Assembly: GCA_947629665.1 (NCBI GenBank)
Contig: CANREJ010000003.1
Location: 1-64,000, forward strand
Source of the DNA: an uncultured Clostridia bacterium
GTDB taxonomy: Bacteria > Bacillota > Clostridia > Christensenellales > Borkfalkiaceae
Direction: 5' to 3'
DNA length: 64,000 nt
Shown here: positions 8,715-18,257 of the stretch, piece by piece
Numbering within the stretch: position 1 is the stretch's first letter
How the letters are laid out: the number at the start of each line of letters is the position of its first letter
The notes under the pieces: generated by a model
Told to the model about the DNA's origin: nothing
The model's database searches: none
Seen by the model: only the letters and a program-made list of their open reading frames with translations
Position numbers and translations under genes: made by a program

Positions 8715-9530
8715 CTACTTAAAATTTTTTGTGAATTGTTCTTTGAAATCTAATTTTTTGCCGCTTACAAAACCTTCGAGCACGTTGCCGATGTTACGCC
8801 AACTTTCTTTTTCGCGGTTTACCAAAATCGGATAAAACGAAACACTGTTCTTTTCCGCCGCCTCCAAATCGCCCTGCGCATCGCCAACCATTACCACGTC
8901 CGACGGTTCGTAACCTTTTTTAATGAGTTCGGCTATACAGTACGCCTTACTGCCGTCCTGTTGGGTAGTTATGCAATCGGTAAGTTCCAAAAGTTTACAG
9001 CGTTCCCACTCCTCTTTCACCGCAGCAAAATTGGCCGAAGAAACAATAGCAATGTCAAATGTAGCGCGCGCTTCTTTAAGAGCCTCACGTACGCCCTCAA
9101 AAGCCTTTTTCTCATCGGCGGGCAACGCCACAATCGCCGCATTGGTCTGCTGCGACCACAAAAGCGCTCTTTCGAAAATATCTCCGCCGCCCTCTTCAAT
9201 CTTATTTTTGAGGGAGCTTTCTGAAAGCTCTTTGGCACCGTCGGCCCACTCTTTAAAAGCCAGGCACTCTGCGTCTACGGGGTTGAGCTCGCATAAAATC
9301 TGTGCCAGCCCCTTGAATCTGTTTATCCCGCGGGTTATCTCGTATAAATTAATATCGTTCCACCTGTCGAGAACGGCCTGAACGTTTTCCGTTATATTGA
9401 ACACTTCTGCAAATTTCGGGCCGAAACACTTTATGTGCTTAATGTTCATTGTGTCCATTGCACAGCCGTCGCTGTCGACGCAAAGTAAATATTTTTTTGT
9501 TTTTTTAAATATTGAAAGAGGACAAGACAT
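8715..9530 (-). CDS. HAD-family hydrolase
   Basis: 271 aa. The N-terminal CVDSDGCAMDTM holds the DxD nucleophile motif. A helical cap follows, then VSSANF (motif II) and VMVGDAQGD (motif IV acidic pair). This is the layout of phosphoglycolate-phosphatase-like HAD enzymes; the substrate is unknown. Its ATG is 1 bp from the beta-glucuronidase stop and its own stop is 8 bp from the GH3 gene, so it is translated with the catabolic block. It may clear a phosphorylated dead-end sugar; that is inference. Confidence 0.75.
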   Translation of the reverse strand: MSCPLSIFKKTKKYLLCVDSDGCAMDTMNIKHIKCFGPKFAEVFNITENVQAVLDRWNDINLYEITRGINRFKGLAQILCELNPVDAECLAFKEWADGAKELSESSLKNKIEEGGGDIFERALLWSQQTNAAIVALPADEKKAFEGVREALKEARATFDIAIVSSANFAAVKEEWERCKLLELTDCITTQQDGSKAYCIAELIKKGYEPSDVVMVGDAQGDLEAAEKNSVSFYPILVNREKESWRNIGNVLEGFVSGKKLDFKEQFTKNFK

Positions 9531-9531
9531 G

Positions 9532-11355
9532 TTATTTGTTTCCTTTGTAATCGGTTGGCAAACTGTCCCAACGTTTTTTGAGATTGAACGCCGTGCTCTT
9601 TGGATTACGTTCCCTTGTAAATATGCCCTTTTTATTGCCGTCTACGCGTAAAATCCCCTCCGTCGTCTGGAAATCAGCGAAGTTCCAGATCTGCTCACCC
9701 ATAACGCAGGCGTGTTTATCGAAAACTTTATGGTAGCCTTCAAGGAATTCTTCCTGATAATTTTCCGTCCACTGAATGGCGGGAAGCCTTGTCAGACCTT
9801 GCAACGCATCCGTTCCGTATTCGGTAAACATTACGGGCTTGCCCGTTTTATCCCATTTTGAAAGCTCCTCGTCAAGTTTTTTAAAACCGTCCTCTATTTC
9901 GTAACCGCTCAAAAGATACCAGCCGTAATAACGGTTAAGCATGACAAAGTCGGTAAGATGCGTACACATACATTTGTCCGGTTGGGAAGCTATTATGTGC
10001 GCAAAACTGCGGGGACGTTTCTGCACGTCAAGTTCGGCGCACCTGTCGAAAAGGGTCTTAAAATAATTTACGGCTTTTTCCGAGCCCGTAGTGTCCGGCT
10101 CGTTAAGAAGGGACCATGCCACTACCGAAGCGTGGTTTTTATCCCTCTGTATGCACTCTTCAAGGGTGTTCAGATGATTTTTAAGCGTAACGGTCTGCAC
10201 AATCTCTTCTTCGAAAAAGGGCTTTATCTTTGCCGCCGTAGCCGCATCCACTGCGTTTCTCGTGGAGACCAACATTCCGACGGCAGGCAATTCGTCTATA
10301 ACCAAAAATCCTTCCCTGTCGGCAAGTTGATAAATTTCTTCACTGTACGGATAGTGGCTGGTGCGGAAAGAATTTGCGCCTATCCATTTCATCAGCTCAA
10401 AATCAAGTTTTATGAACGGAAGATTAAATCCCCTGCCGCTGACCGCGCTGTCCTCGTGCTTGCCGAAACCCTTGAAATACACGGGTGAGCCGTTAATTAA
10501 AATGCGGTTGCCCTCTACCTTTACCGTGCGGATACCTATATCCAAAGAGTACTTATCGTAAACCGTGCCGTTTTTCGTCAAAGTAAACTCAAATGTGTAC
10601 AGATAGGCGTTACGCGGTTGCCAAAGATGTGCGTTTCTAATTTCAACCGTTCCGCTATTGCCCGTAACGCATGCAACCTTTTGATGGCTTTCGTCAAAAA
10701 CTTCCACCTGTATTTCACCTTTCCCCACCGTTTCCACGGTGTAATCGGTATAGGCCGTATTGCCTTCCGTCCTGTGGTTGACGGTAATATCTACGATGGA
10801 ATTTTTGGGCGTGATTACAAGTTTTACGGGGCGGATAAGGCCGGCATAGTTGAAGAAATCGAAATACGGCGTAGTAAGTTTTCTGCCGTTTTTAAGCACT
10901 TTGAACTCGCCGCAAGGCAAAGTTGTATGGGAAAGTTCGTTATTGAGTTTAACGACTATGCGGTTGGACTCGCCATATTTCAACAGTTTATTTATATTTA
11001 CAGTAAAGGGCAGAAATCCGCCGTGGTGATATGCCACTTTCTCCCCGTTAAAATATATTTCGGCCACGTGCGCCGCGGCATAAAAACGTATATCTACGTC
11101 CCTGTCCGCCCATGCCGTGTCGGCATAAAAGGAAGTTTCGTACCAAAAATCGCCGGTATATTCCTTATACTGCTTCTCGGTGAAAAAATCGGCGAAACTT
11201 GCGGGAACAGGCAACATTATTCCCTCGGGAATACCGTTTTTATAGTCTTTTGCGTCGCCCTCGCTTTCAAAGTCGAAAGCAAATTTCCACATGCCGGAAA
11301 GATCCACAACCTGCCTTGTCGCGCTGTTTTGGGGATATAAAAATTTATTGGCCAT
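9532..11355 (-). CDS. uidA: Beta-glucuronidase, GH2
   Basis: 607 aa, cytoplasmic, close in length to E. coli UidA. Domains: sugar-binding jelly roll (about 15-180), immunoglobulin-like (185-275) and TIM barrel. Catalytic Glu419 lies in SLLNEPDT and nucleophile Glu512 in FTEYGTD. The NxK motif N574-K-K576 (GNKKGIFTRER), which reads the glucuronate carboxylate, separates it from beta-galactosidases, as does LNRYYGWYL (473-481). Residues about 363-396 form a loop-1-like insertion before the catalytic acid, the type linked to small glucuronides in gut GUS enzymes. Released glucuronate can enter the UxuB/UxuA path of the same operon. Confidence 0.92.
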   Translation of the reverse strand: MANKFLYPQNSATRQVVDLSGMWKFAFDFESEGDAKDYKNGIPEGIMLPVPASFADFFTEKQYKEYTGDFWYETSFYADTAWADRDVDIRFYAAAHVAEIYFNGEKVAYHHGGFLPFTVNINKLLKYGESNRIVVKLNNELSHTTLPCGEFKVLKNGRKLTTPYFDFFNYAGLIRPVKLVITPKNSIVDITVNHRTEGNTAYTDYTVETVGKGEIQVEVFDESHQKVACVTGNSGTVEIRNAHLWQPRNAYLYTFEFTLTKNGTVYDKYSLDIGIRTVKVEGNRILINGSPVYFKGFGKHEDSAVSGRGFNLPFIKLDFELMKWIGANSFRTSHYPYSEEIYQLADREGFLVIDELPAVGMLVSTRNAVDAATAAKIKPFFEEEIVQTVTLKNHLNTLEECIQRDKNHASVVAWSLLNEPDTTGSEKAVNYFKTLFDRCAELDVQKRPRSFAHIIASQPDKCMCTHLTDFVMLNRYYGWYLLSGYEIEDGFKKLDEELSKWDKTGKPVMFTEYGTDALQGLTRLPAIQWTENYQEEFLEGYHKVFDKHACVMGEQIWNFADFQTTEGILRVDGNKKGIFTRERNPKSTAFNLKKRWDSLPTDYKGNK

Positions 11356-11366
11356 AATTCACTCCT

Positions 11367-13103
11367 TTACCATCTTGTATCTTCGCCGCCGCAGAATGCA
11401 TCTACGGGTGAAACGCCCGTAAAACTTTCTTCGCCTGTCAGTTTTTTGCAAAGCGCTTTCATTGTATGTATGTTTGCGTCATAGCAATTGATATATGTCT
11501 GTACCTGAGGCACGTCTATCAGGTGGAACGGCGAATTTACCGAAACAAATACGACCGGTAACTCGTGTACGTACCAAGGTATATCTATACTGCCTTTGGT
11601 AAGCGCAAAGTCTATTCTCTGCACCACCCCGTTGCCGGGGATATTTGCCATCTGGATAATAAGGTCATATTTCTGCGTGAAAGTTTTTATAGCGCTCTTG
11701 GAAGTATACAGCTTATCCATTATTTCCTTTGTCTGTTCTTCGCCGGCATGGGCAAGCTGTTCAAGAACGGGCGTGTAAATTTCTACCTCAAAACCACGGT
11801 TTTCAAGCTCGGCTTTTACTATTTCGTAATATTTAACCTTTTTACCCGTCGTGTAAGTATTAAAAGGATTGGAACTGTTGTGCGGCACCAACAATATTTT
11901 TTTGTATTTCTGCGGCGACAGCGGCAACACGCCCGTTTGGTTGGATTTGACCAGCGTAACCGCCCTGCCGGAAACCTCCTCTGCAACCGCTCTATGTTTT
12001 TCGCAACCGATAACAGACAAATCGCCGGCGGTATGCGTTTTATTCAATTTAAGGTGCGCCTTGAAGGCAAGTATGCGCGTGACGGCTTCGTCAAGCCGTT
12101 CAAGGGACAAAATACCGCGTTCAATGCCTTCTTTAACGTAAGCAATATCTTCCTCGTAATCGTTATAAAACAGGAACATGTCGCATCCGGCCGCTATGGC
12201 TATGGGAATTATGTCTTTTCTCGGCAAACGTCCCGTCATGCCCACCATATGGCTTGCATCGGTTATTATTAACCCGTTGAAGCCGAGTTGTTTTCTTAGT
12301 AAGTCCTGCAATAAATATTTGCTGAGCGTTGCGGGCATGCACGCCTTGCCTTCGAGCGAGGGATTGAATTTACGCTCGTATGCGGGCAATAGAATATGAC
12401 CCACCATAATTCCTTCAACGCCCGCTTCAATCATTTCCTTATAGACGTAACCGAACGTTCTATCCCACTCGTCGCAAGACAGGCTGTTGACCGAATTTGA
12501 AAGGTGTTGATCTCTTTCGTCTATCCCGTCGCCCGGAAAATGCTTGCAAACGCAGGCAACACCCTCTTTATGGGCGGCATTCAGGTAGGCTTTTGAATAT
12601 TCGGCTACTTTTTTTTCGTCGCTCCCGAAGGTCCTTGTGGCTATTATGGGATTGCGAAAATTGCGGTGGATGTCGACAATGGGCGCAAACAGGGTGTTAC
12701 AGCCTACTGCCTTTGCCTCTTTTGCCGAAATTTCTCCGAGCGCGGCGGCGTATCTCACGTCGCCTGTAGCCGAAATTTTGGTTTCATTTCCCACTTCCGT
12801 GCCGTCCGAGCATGCGCCGTTACCGCCCGCTTCGGTATTGGCGGCAACTATCAGCGGAATTTCACTTGCACGTTGATAGCTTGAAATAAGTTTTGATACC
12901 GAAGCCCCGTCCCTGTTCATATAGCGCAGTCCGCCGGCTTTGTGTTCGCCCGCTATTTTTTTAATTATTTCTTCGGGAACCGGCGCCGCCATATCTATGA
13001 AAAGTTGTTTGATTTTATCTTCCGTGGACATTCCGGAAAGGGTTTTTTTCACCCATCCGGCCTCCTCGTTGTTTAAATAAAAAGGTTTTGATTTAAGATC
13101 CAT
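11367..13103 (-). CDS. Glycoside hydrolase family 3 (NagZ-like), copy 2
   Basis: 578 aa, cytoplasmic paralogue of the GH3 at 7021. KHFPGDG is followed by D198-Q199-H200 (acid/base dyad position), and the nucleophile Asp281 lies in LIITDASHM. It has the same C-terminal domain, ending SPVDAFCGGEDTRW. Differences cluster in the C-terminal domain and active-site loops, suggesting a second linkage or sugar. A strong GGAAGGAGG lies before the ATG. It is the first gene after the terminator at 13149, so it starts the catabolic block downstream of the transporter block. Confidence 0.85.
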   Translation of the reverse strand: MDLKSKPFYLNNEEAGWVKKTLSGMSTEDKIKQLFIDMAAPVPEEIIKKIAGEHKAGGLRYMNRDGASVSKLISSYQRASEIPLIVAANTEAGGNGACSDGTEVGNETKISATGDVRYAAALGEISAKEAKAVGCNTLFAPIVDIHRNFRNPIIATRTFGSDEKKVAEYSKAYLNAAHKEGVACVCKHFPGDGIDERDQHLSNSVNSLSCDEWDRTFGYVYKEMIEAGVEGIMVGHILLPAYERKFNPSLEGKACMPATLSKYLLQDLLRKQLGFNGLIITDASHMVGMTGRLPRKDIIPIAIAAGCDMFLFYNDYEEDIAYVKEGIERGILSLERLDEAVTRILAFKAHLKLNKTHTAGDLSVIGCEKHRAVAEEVSGRAVTLVKSNQTGVLPLSPQKYKKILLVPHNSSNPFNTYTTGKKVKYYEIVKAELENRGFEVEIYTPVLEQLAHAGEEQTKEIMDKLYTSKSAIKTFTQKYDLIIQMANIPGNGVVQRIDFALTKGSIDIPWYVHELPVVFVSVNSPFHLIDVPQVQTYINCYDANIHTMKALCKKLTGEESFTGVSPVDAFCGGEDTRW

Positions 13104-13148
13104 TTTGAATACCTCCTTCCGATTCCGGGGCGTTGTAAGGCTTTAAAA

Positions 13149-13180
13149 CAGGGGCAATCATATCCCTATGATTGCCCCTG
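13149..13180 (-). terminator. Terminator between transporter and catabolic genes
   Basis: A 14-bp perfect stem (13149-13162 with 13167-13180) with a 4-nt loop is followed on the minus strand by TTTTAAAG. No clear promoter fits in the 45 bp before the next gene, so partial read-through is likely, giving more transporter than enzyme mRNA. Confidence 0.8.
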
Positions 13181-13185
13181 CCATG

Positions 13186-14235
13186 TTATTGACTTTTTAC
13201 TTTTGGAGCAAGTTTTTGCGTAATTTTCTTAAATAGATTTTTAAGAAAAATCCAAATCTGATCCCAGAAACCGCTTATAAAGATAAATATGGCAAGGAAA
13301 CCGGCATAGAACAGCTTTAAGCCGCCGTTTTTAACTCCGAGCAAGCCGAGGCCGTAATAAAGTATCTGTATGGTCAATGCGCCTATAAACGTGCCTGCAC
13401 TGTCGTCAATCCAGCGTGACAGGAAAAGACCCACAAGCGAAGGGATGATGTTGGAGAACAGCGTGCCCGTCGTAGCCAAAGGAGCCTCTACGGGGGCCAG
13501 CCTGCTCTTAGTGGCATAGATTGCGCCTGCCAGACCGAATAAAATTCCCGAAACGATATAGGCATAAATCGTGTTCTTCTTCTCGTTGATACCTATATTG
13601 ACTGCGGAAAGCTGGTTATTGGCCAAAAGTTTGGATTGTCTGCCTACAACCGTAAACTTGTCGTAAACTATATATATTATGACGGCAATGGCAAGAGGCA
13701 ACAATACCAAATACGTTTTACCCAGCACATTGTATCCTGTGGCAAACTGAATCTCCGGCCCGGGTTTGGTACCCAAAAGAAGTCCGGGTATCGATTCGAA
13801 CAGAAACGCAAGCGCAAGCGAACATACCGAAATTGGTATTTTAAGCCATACGTAAACAGAGGCGTTTATTACCGAAAGGGCAACCGCAACCAAAACGCAG
13901 GTCAACAAAAGCAACGGCCAACCTACCGCCGCGCCCTCGCCGATCATTTTGGACGACAGTAAACCTCCGACAACTGCGGATACGACAATGATTGCGCCGC
14001 CCGCAAAGTCGAATCTTCCGTATTTAAGCTGGAAGCCTATACCCAAAGCAACGATTGTTACGTAAGAGGCTTCTACCAATATGGGTTTGATGGTTGCCTC
14101 GCTGAAAATATTATATACGTTTGAAGGATTGCGCAGGCTTATAAACATCAATATCAAATATATCAAAACGGGTAAAACGAAAACCGCCGCACACTTTTTT
14201 GATGCATTTTTAACCTGCTTTTGGGTTACTTTCAT
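13186..14235 (-). CDS. Sugar ABC transporter permease (RbsC/MglC-like)
   Basis: 349 aa with about eight to ten hydrophobic segments and the BPD_transp_2 pattern (GIGFQLKYGRFDFAGGAIIV near the typical DLSVG position). It forms the membrane channel of a ribose/galactose-class importer with the permease at 15552, the ATPase at 16685 and the binding protein at 14263. Two different permeases point to a heterodimeric channel, as in some glucuronate or inositol-type importers. It ends in a basic cytoplasmic tail and is followed directly by the terminator at 13149. Confidence 0.85.
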   Translation of the reverse strand: MKVTQKQVKNASKKCAAVFVLPVLIYLILMFISLRNPSNVYNIFSEATIKPILVEASYVTIVALGIGFQLKYGRFDFAGGAIIVVSAVVGGLLSSKMIGEGAAVGWPLLLLTCVLVAVALSVINASVYVWLKIPISVCSLALAFLFESIPGLLLGTKPGPEIQFATGYNVLGKTYLVLLPLAIAVIIYIVYDKFTVVGRQSKLLANNQLSAVNIGINEKKNTIYAYIVSGILFGLAGAIYATKSRLAPVEAPLATTGTLFSNIIPSLVGLFLSRWIDDSAGTFIGALTIQILYYGLGLLGVKNGGLKLFYAGFLAIFIFISGFWDQIWIFLKNLFKKITQKLAPKVKSQ

Positions 14236-14262
14236 ATTTTTCCTCTTTAAAACTTATTAAAA

Positions 14263-15522
14263 CTACTTTATTTCGCGCCTTAAAATATATTCGGTGTCCC
14301 AGCTTGCAATAGTGGATTTGAGTTGTGCAAACGTACCGCCGTTGGCTGCAAGGAGGTCCTTTACTTCCGCAGGGCTTATGAGAGCGTATTTAAGGTCGCG
14401 TGCGTCGTTGAAATTCATGCAATGCGTTTTGCCGTCCTCGATATCCTTTGCGGATTCGATATGGCAGTACTTGGCCTCTATAATCTTATCATCGGGATTG
14501 GTGGGTTCGTCTGCATAGGGGGTACCGTTAACGGCGTTTAACATTCTTACAAGCGGATAAATTATAGTCTCGCAAGGGGTCTGGCAGAGGGCCTTTACAG
14601 GCTTGTTTGTATCATCCAAAGCGCCGAATTGCTTGGCTACGTCGTCATCCCAGCCTGCGTTGAAGATGGGGAATTTCGAGTCGGCGTACGTGGTCATACC
14701 CATTATGGTGCCCGCACAGTAGTTGAGGCCGACCAGCGCAAGGTCATTACCGCCCCACTGTTGCCATTTTGTCAATTGGGGTGCAAACGTCGCAGGAAGG
14801 CCGTAATCCAATTTGAAAGCCGGACCGTCGGTGCCTTCCGTCCACAATTCAAAATCATCCTCGTTTTCCTCGTTGTACTTGTCTACGAGTTTTTTGAACG
14901 TTTTTGCAGACTCGACGGAACGGGGATATGCATACTCGGGAGAGCGTGTTAAAACTATCTTCCTGTACGGAGATTCTTTAACGGCTTCAAAAAGCCACTT
15001 TGCCGTAGTCTCGGTGTCGAGCTCGCCGTCGGAGACAGATCCGAGGTAATATTGGCTGTCTTTGGGTGCTTTGCCCGTTGTCGGCGTGGCAGAAGTCTTC
15101 CAGAAGTCGGACATATAGCCCGCATAGTATACGCCTTCTTCTTCGCATAGCTCAATAACCTGTTGCGTGGTGCCCATTTCCATCTCGGTCATAGTTATAA
15201 TACCGATTGCGCCTTTCATGATTGCGTTTTCTATAAGCGTGAGGTTACTGTCATCCGAATAGCTCATTTGCGCTATCTGGTAGTCGAAATTCAATTCCGG
15301 CTTTAAAGCGTCGAGGAATTTGCACATAGCTTCATAGGTGTTGCCGCGTGTCTGCTGGACGCCGATGAAAATTTTGCCGCCGTACTGGCTGGAACTGCCA
15401 CCACCGCCGGTGCCAGAGCCACCGCCGCCTTCGCCGCCGCATGCGGCAAGGGCGCCAACCGAGCCCGCTACAGCCGCCGTTAAGAGAATTGCGCCTATCT
15501 TCTTTAAAATAGATTTTTTCAT
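14263..15522 (-). CDS. Sugar-binding lipoprotein of the ABC importer
   Basis: 419 aa. Lipoprotein signal (hydrophobic run, lipobox LAAC), then a Gly/Ser linker and a Peripla_BP_4-type periplasmic binding fold beginning GKIFIGVQQT. It is 29 bp after one permease and 27 bp before the other. It should capture the sugar outside the membrane and deliver it to the permease pair. The ligand is not readable from sequence; beta-glucuronidase and uronate genes downstream suggest an aldobiouronic or glucuronide ligand. Confidence 0.85.
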   Translation of the reverse strand: MKKSILKKIGAILLTAAVAGSVGALAACGGEGGGGSGTGGGGSSSQYGGKIFIGVQQTRGNTYEAMCKFLDALKPELNFDYQIAQMSYSDDSNLTLIENAIMKGAIGIITMTEMEMGTTQQVIELCEEEGVYYAGYMSDFWKTSATPTTGKAPKDSQYYLGSVSDGELDTETTAKWLFEAVKESPYRKIVLTRSPEYAYPRSVESAKTFKKLVDKYNEENEDDFELWTEGTDGPAFKLDYGLPATFAPQLTKWQQWGGNDLALVGLNYCAGTIMGMTTYADSKFPIFNAGWDDDVAKQFGALDDTNKPVKALCQTPCETIIYPLVRMLNAVNGTPYADEPTNPDDKIIEAKYCHIESAKDIEDGKTHCMNFNDARDLKYALISPAEVKDLLAANGGTFAQLKSTIASWDTEYILRREIK

Positions 15523-15551
15523 TTTTTATTATCTCCTAAAATAAATTTTAT

Positions 15552-16673
15552 TTATCTCGGCAACAGGTTGCCGGGTTTTCTGCAGGTCAAGCATACGATC
15601 GTTACGAACACCGCGGATTTAACCAGCATAATGTATGCCACCTCAACTCCGCACAGGGTAAGCCCCATATTTAAAAGGACGTAGGTGAACGTACCGACTA
15701 TAGCGTTAAAGAGTTTGCCCTTCATGCCTCCGGAAAGCGGCATACCGCCCATAAGAAGCATAATCATGATATCCATCTGGTAGGACGTGGTATCCGCCGA
15801 CGCAACGCTGTTGCTTCTTGAAATGAGCATAACCGCGCCGAAACAAAGGAATAAAGAGAATATAATGTAGCAGACTATTCTGGTCGCAAGCAGATTAGCG
15901 CCCGCCAAGTCTGCCGCTCGTTTGTTTGTGCCTATCGCCCTGCTCCTCTTTCCGACTTTGGTAAATGTTAAGAAATAGAATGCAATTAAGGCAAGCGTAA
16001 CAAGCGCGATTACCCTGAACCAAGTCGAACCCACAACGGCTTGAAGATCCATAGTCAGTGAATACGAATTCACCCCCTTATCTCCGTACATCGATAACAG
16101 CACGCCGTTAAAGAGTTGCATCAAAATAACCGAACTCATTACCGTGGGAAGTTTGACGTATGCGCCAACATATGCGTTGAAGATTGCACAGGCAATGCCC
16201 ATGATAAGTATTACCAAAAGCGCAACAAACAGATTGCTTAAATTGGCAACTATGATGAATACCGCCGCAAATACGCCCACCTGATAGCCGACCGATATAT
16301 CCATACAGCCCATAAGGTAGATGAATACCGCGCCTATGGCGAGAATGAAATATACGCTGACCTGCGATATTAAAGCCTTAACTGTTTGCGGACGCCATAA
16401 AAGAAGTTTTCCGTCTCTGGGATGACGTCCGGGAACGATTGTAAAGATTATAAGGCAGATAATAAGGCCGCCCAACGCGCATATGTCGTAAATATGGTTT
16501 CTTAAAAATTCTTTCAGGTGCTCACGCGTGAAGAAATTTTTGAAAGCGTTTACGACTTTTTGCACAAAACCCGTCTTTTGGGCAACGGCTGTGCCGCCCG
16601 AAGACTTGTTTAAATCTCCATCTGCGGCAGGGGTCGATTCGATTTTTTCTACTTTATCTTCTTTATTTTTCAT
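15552..16673 (-). CDS. Sugar ABC transporter permease (RbsC/MglC-like), second subunit
   Basis: 373 aa. About 60 charged cytoplasmic residues come first, then the multi-span BPD_transp_2 core with AIGAVFIYLMGCMDISVG, the family's D-x-S-V-G motif. It is the partner of the permease at 13186 and lies 11 bp after the ATPase. Confidence 0.87.
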   Translation of the reverse strand: MKNKEDKVEKIESTPAADGDLNKSSGGTAVAQKTGFVQKVVNAFKNFFTREHLKEFLRNHIYDICALGGLIICLIIFTIVPGRHPRDGKLLLWRPQTVKALISQVSVYFILAIGAVFIYLMGCMDISVGYQVGVFAAVFIIVANLSNLFVALLVILIMGIACAIFNAYVGAYVKLPTVMSSVILMQLFNGVLLSMYGDKGVNSYSLTMDLQAVVGSTWFRVIALVTLALIAFYFLTFTKVGKRSRAIGTNKRAADLAGANLLATRIVCYIIFSLFLCFGAVMLISRSNSVASADTTSYQMDIMIMLLMGGMPLSGGMKGKLFNAIVGTFTYVLLNMGLTLCGVEVAYIMLVKSAVFVTIVCLTCRKPGNLLPR

Positions 16674-16684
16674 TTTTCGTCTCC

Positions 16685-18187
16685 TTAAAGCATGTATTCG
16701 ATTATATCCGTTTCTTTAAGATCTTTTGAACGTTCGAACTCGTGTGAGATTTTAAAGTCTTTCATGACAATCAGTCTGTCCGACATACCTATAAGCTCGG
16801 CCATTTCCTCGCTTATCAAAAGTATGGCTTTGCCGGACTTTTTCATGTCGTTTATAATTTTGTACATTGCCTGCTTAACCGCAACGTCTACGCCTCGCGT
16901 GGGGCAATCCATTATAATCACGTCCGATTTTGCCGCCGTCCATTTTGCGAACGAAACCTTTTGCTTGTTGCCGCCCGAAAGTTTGGAAACGTACATACCA
17001 GAATTGTGGCATTTGATGGATAAATTCTTAATTTCCTGCTCCACTATTTCGTTTTCCGTTCTGGGACTTATAAAAGTGAATTTAGATATCCTGTCCAACG
17101 AAGGCAACAAAATATTTGCTTTTATGGGCGCCTCGAGCATAAGCGCTTCGGTATCCCTGTTTTTGGATACATAACCTATACCCGATTTTATTGCCTTGGA
17201 AGGCGATTTGACGGGTTTGCCCCTCCTTTCCACGCTGCCAGCAGAGGGTTTCCTTGCGCCGAAAGCAAGTTGCCCGATTATATGCATGCCGCAGTCGGAA
17301 AGCCCGCCTATGCCTACAATTTCACCCTTGTGAACCTGCAAATTGAAATCTTTTATGCCTTGATAAGTAACGTCTTTGAACTCAAGCTCGACCTCTTCGC
17401 CCGCAGTCGCTTCGAAATCGTCGCGGTAGTACGCGTCGCCGATATCGCGGCCGACCATAAGAGTTGAAATTTTCTTTGCGTCGAAATCCTTCTTTTCAAG
17501 CGTGTCTATAATCTCGCCGTCGCGGAGAACGGTTACATGGGTACATTTATCCATTATCTCGTCGAGGTCGTGCGAGATAAATACGACAGCCTTACCCTTT
17601 TCCGCCATATCTTTGATTATACCGTAAAGTATCTCGCGGCCGTCGAACGATAAGGCCGTAGTCGTTTCGTCGACAACCAGAATTTCCGGATCTTTTTCCA
17701 TGGCGCGGATAATTTCGATAAGTTTTCTCGTTTCAAAGCTCAAAGTGTTGATTTTAGTACTGCCCTTAAACGCGGTTATGTTGAATTTTGCAAGAACTGC
17801 GTCGGCGGCCTTATACATTTTAAGTATGTTGATAAAACCAAACCTGGCAAATTCTTTTTCACGGCCGGCAAACAGATTTTCGGCAACCGTTACGCCGGGA
17901 ATGGTGTTCGACTCCTGCAAAATCATTGCAATGCCGCCGTTTTGCCCTTCAAGCATGCTCTTGGGCGCCCAAGGCTGACCTTTATAAAACATTTCGCCGG
18001 AGGTCGCCGTTTGCATGCCTGCGGCAATGGACATTATCGTGGACTTGCCCGAACCGTTTTCACCGATCAGTCCCCTTATCTCGCCGCGGTGCAATTCGAA
18101 ATCGACGTCTTTAAGCGCGATGGTAGGCCCAAACGCCTTATGCATATGAGACGCTTTAAAAATCAATTCGCGATTTTCAAATTCCAT
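16685..18187 (-). CDS. Sugar ABC transporter ATPase (RbsA/MglA-like)
   Basis: 500 aa, two ABC domains in tandem as in RbsA/MglA. The first has Walker A GENGSGKST, a Q-loop (ILQES) and Walker B EILVVDETT. The second has the signature KLSGGNKQKVSFAKW and Walker B VIIMDCPTRGVD, but its Walker A is degenerate (GLSDCGMHI). That asymmetry is normal for this family. In the first domain the usual LSGG is LSFETRK, so ATPase sites are composite. AAAGGAGATA precedes the ATG. It is the first gene of the transporter proper. Confidence 0.9.
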   Translation of the reverse strand: MEFENRELIFKASHMHKAFGPTIALKDVDFELHRGEIRGLIGENGSGKSTIMSIAAGMQTATSGEMFYKGQPWAPKSMLEGQNGGIAMILQESNTIPGVTVAENLFAGREKEFARFGFINILKMYKAADAVLAKFNITAFKGSTKINTLSFETRKLIEIIRAMEKDPEILVVDETTTALSFDGREILYGIIKDMAEKGKAVVFISHDLDEIMDKCTHVTVLRDGEIIDTLEKKDFDAKKISTLMVGRDIGDAYYRDDFEATAGEEVELEFKDVTYQGIKDFNLQVHKGEIVGIGGLSDCGMHIIGQLAFGARKPSAGSVERRGKPVKSPSKAIKSGIGYVSKNRDTEALMLEAPIKANILLPSLDRISKFTFISPRTENEIVEQEIKNLSIKCHNSGMYVSKLSGGNKQKVSFAKWTAAKSDVIIMDCPTRGVDVAVKQAMYKIINDMKKSGKAILLISEEMAELIGMSDRLIVMKDFKISHEFERSKDLKETDIIEYML

Positions 18188-18257
18188 ACAGCATATCTCC
18201 TTTATTTTTTAAAGAATTGCATTTCATAATAATTTTTAAAAATTTGTGACCGTTAAA

